Source of the DNA: a virus
Virus record (IMG/VR): IMGVR_UViG_3300042892_002063
Location: 1 to 28,677 of that record
Reading direction: 5' to 3' (one strand)
Length of the DNA stretch: 28,677 nucleotides
In this document: positions 27,323-28,677 of the stretch, in pieces
Position numbering within the stretch: the first letter of the stretch is position 1
How the letters are laid out: every line of letters starts with the position of its first letter
The notes under the pieces: generated by a model
Database searches by the model: none
What the model was told of the DNA's origin: nothing
Seen by the model: the letters and a program-made list of their open reading frames with translations, nothing else
Translations under genes and position numbers: made by a program

Positions 27323-28677
27323 TTATCCATAGTTGCTGATTTGGCCCAACACACGATAAGCAGCGCCGCCCAGGTGTATCAAGCTAAAGCTCATGACATC
27401 TGTATTACTTGCTGTACCCGCGCCAGCAGAGGCTCCAACCCATCGAACAGTTTGATTAACGCCATTGACCTGTACATTGGCCACACGATATGCTGTGGCA
27501 CCTTGGTCAACAACGATAGTAGCACCAGTCACTGTGCCTGTAATAGCATTGACGTTGGTGAAGTTTGCTGTTACATTGGCAGTCAAGGCAGCATAGAATG
27601 TTGACCCAAGATTAAAGTTACAAGTCAAGTTGCCGCCAGTATTACTTATGTTACCATATGTTTCGTAGTAGGCACTTTGTTGTACCACATTACCTGTGGT
27701 TGTTAAGTTGGCCACATTTGCTGTGCCAGTGGCAGTTACATTACCAACATTGATGTCCACATTACCATATACCAAGGGAGCAGAGTAGCTTATTGTGAAC
27801 CCACCGGATGTTACACCGTTGACCGCATAGTCATAGCTCAGTGCTCCGTATGTGAAATCACCGCTGTCGTCACTGACTGTGAGAGTTGAAACTGATGAAC
27901 TGATACTGGTCACACCTGTGATTGTGTCAAATATATTTACACCATTGGCAAAGTTGAATTGACTGGCATTGACATTGCCAGCAATGCTGATGGTGTTGCC
28001 ATATGTGACTTCTTTTGACGTGGTGTTGTAGAACATGACCTGAGTCACATTGGCCACATCATTTCTAACAGGTGCCACAGTGAATGTGTTGGCTGTGGTT
28101 TGATTTAACGTGCCAGTGGTTGCATTGATGATGATTGAGTTGTTGCCTTGATTGGTGTAGCCAGCATTTCTACCGATGGCCACAGCATAGTCGCCTTGAT
28201 TGGTTCTACCAGCACCGGTGCCAACAGCCACTGAACGGTCACCTTGATATTGAGCACCAGCATCGTTGCCAATGGCCACGCTGTATAATCCTTGATCTAG
28301 TGAGCCTGCGCCTTCACCAATGGCCACAGCTGAAGTACCTTGGCTTGTTGCACCTGCACCGAGTCCAATACCTACATTTGCACTGGTCAAAGTATTATTG
28401 ATTGTGTTGATACTGGTGGCTTGCGTGGCTGCATTGGCATTGGCAAAAGTTTGATATGCTCCAACAGCGGACAGGATGTTTACACCATTGGCAAAGTTGA
28501 TGTTGCCATCGGTAGGTAATGTTATGTTACCACCCGCGTCAAAGTTCCAAAGTTTAGGTCCAGCACCACCGTTCTGACCCACTGCTATTCTAACAAGTTT
28601 GGATCCCACTGTGGGGTTAGCGTACACAGCCGCTATGTTGCTGGTGCCAATATTTGCATAATCTTCCACCCACAAGG
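27323..28677 (-). CDS. Tail fibre with YadA-head-like repeats, partial (N-terminus outside window)
   Basis: The minus frame is open to the window edge with no ATG near it (only a TTG at 28675), so the N-terminus is missing; 450 codons are visible. Near the edge V-G-S-K-L-V-R-I-A-V-G-Q-N-G and L-P-T-D-G-N-I-N-F-A-N-G-V-N resemble repeated fibre shaft units. Residues 104-183 hold five tandem 16-residue beta-roll repeats like the YadA head. After that come T-G-N-V and F-N-L-G-S-type shaft strands and a compact end V-N-G-V-N-Q-T-V-R-W-V-G. A trimeric fibre is the natural reading. It shares short modules (N-A-N-A-A-T-Q, A-Y-Q-T-F-A-N) with the fibre at 1-1644. Confidence 0.82.
   Translation of the reverse strand, partial: LWVEDYANIGTSNIAAVYANPTVGSKLVRIAVGQNGGAGPKLWNFDAGGNITLPTDGNINFANGVNILSAVGAYQTFANANAATQATSINTINNTLTSANVGIGLGAGATSQGTSAVAIGEGAGSLDQGLYSVAIGNDAGAQYQGDRSVAVGTGAGRTNQGDYAVAIGRNAGYTNQGNNSIIINATTGTLNQTTANTFTVAPVRNDVANVTQVMFYNTTSKEVTYGNTISIAGNVNASQFNFANGVNIFDTITGVTSISSSVSTLTVSDDSGDFTYGALSYDYAVNGVTSGGFTISYSAPLVYGNVDINVGNVTATGTANVANLTTTGNVVQQSAYYETYGNISNTGGNLTCNFNLGSTFYAALTANVTANFTNVNAITGTVTGATIVVDQGATAYRVANVQVNGVNQTVRWVGASAGAGTASNTDVMSFSLIHLGGAAYRVLGQISNYG
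28127..28366 (-). repeat. Five tandem 16-residue YadA-head-like repeats
   Basis: Five in-frame 48-nt units encode G-x-x-A-G-x-x-x-Q-G-x-x-(S/A)-(V/I)-(A/I)-(I/V). Examples are GLGAGATSQGTSAVAI and GTGAGRTNQGDYAVAI. The pattern is that of the left-handed beta-roll of YadA-type trimeric adhesin heads. The DNA copies have diverged, so this is not a recent expansion. Confidence 0.85.

Noticed and set aside
1-28677. tRNA genes, integrase, insertion sequences, attachment sites, replication origin
   Set aside because: Looked for cloverleaf-like and GTTCRANNC patterns, transposase or recombinase motifs and terminal repeats by eye and saw none convincing. A tRNAscan or Infernal run would be decisive.

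Overview
This window is part of the genome of a large T4-like tailed phage (contractile-tail myovirus). The evidence is a gp41-type replicative helicase (475 aa) next to a gp61-type primase (344 aa), a nrdA-nrdB-glutaredoxin block, a PAAR spike-tip protein, several tail fibres, and a scatter of T4-style late promoters (TATAAATA and close variants). Every gene I can support lies on the minus strand and spacing is very tight, with many ATGA, GTGA and TAATG overlaps. Near-perfect TTGAC(N)-17-TATAAT promoters point to a proteobacterial host with an ordinary housekeeping sigma factor. The phage IscU and IscA look, from memory only, closest to betaproteobacterial versions; this is inference.

Layout from high to low coordinates, which is the direction of transcription. 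28677-26579: a fibre open at the window edge with YadA-head-like repeats, then a LamG-like fibre or lectin protein. 26525-24025: sigma70 promoter, primase, helicase. 24029-21340: late promoter, two small proteins, a polymerase-beta-type nucleotidyltransferase and a ligase-like protein with a KxDG motif. 21329-20400: two single-gene late cassettes with matching 5' leaders and their own terminators. 20391-17754: small virion-type, coiled-coil/membrane and head-associated proteins. 17748-16300: sigma70 promoter, iscU, iscA and a PD-(D/E)XK nuclease. 16304-14686: tail spike with a beta-helix and a conserved unknown. 14676-10271: nrdA, nrdB, SGNH-like protein, glutaredoxin. 10268-7618: Sm-like small protein, PAAR protein, large structural protein. 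7578-5774: lysis-type hydrolase, membrane protein, HExxH protease, small gene. 5769-3715: many small unknown genes behind two near-identical promoters. 3725-1726: UV damage endonuclease and a second SGNH-like protein, then a terminator. 1673-1: late promoter and a long repetitive tail fibre that runs off the start of the window.

The genes fall into three jobs. The first is making and copying DNA: RNR with glutaredoxin, primase and helicase, UvsE repair and an exonuclease. The second is building and decorating the virion: PAAR, large structural protein, fibres, spike and head proteins. The third is taking over the host: IscU/IscA, lysis enzyme and many small proteins. The least understood part is the nucleotidyltransferase/ligase-like pair. 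It sits behind a late promoter, and both proteins begin with a short peptide ending in an L-x-E site like those cut by the T4 prohead protease. I suggest, as a hypothesis, that these enzymes are packaged in the head and injected with the DNA. No tRNA, CRISPR array, insertion sequence or integrase was seen, and no gene-free stretch exceeds about 130 bases.
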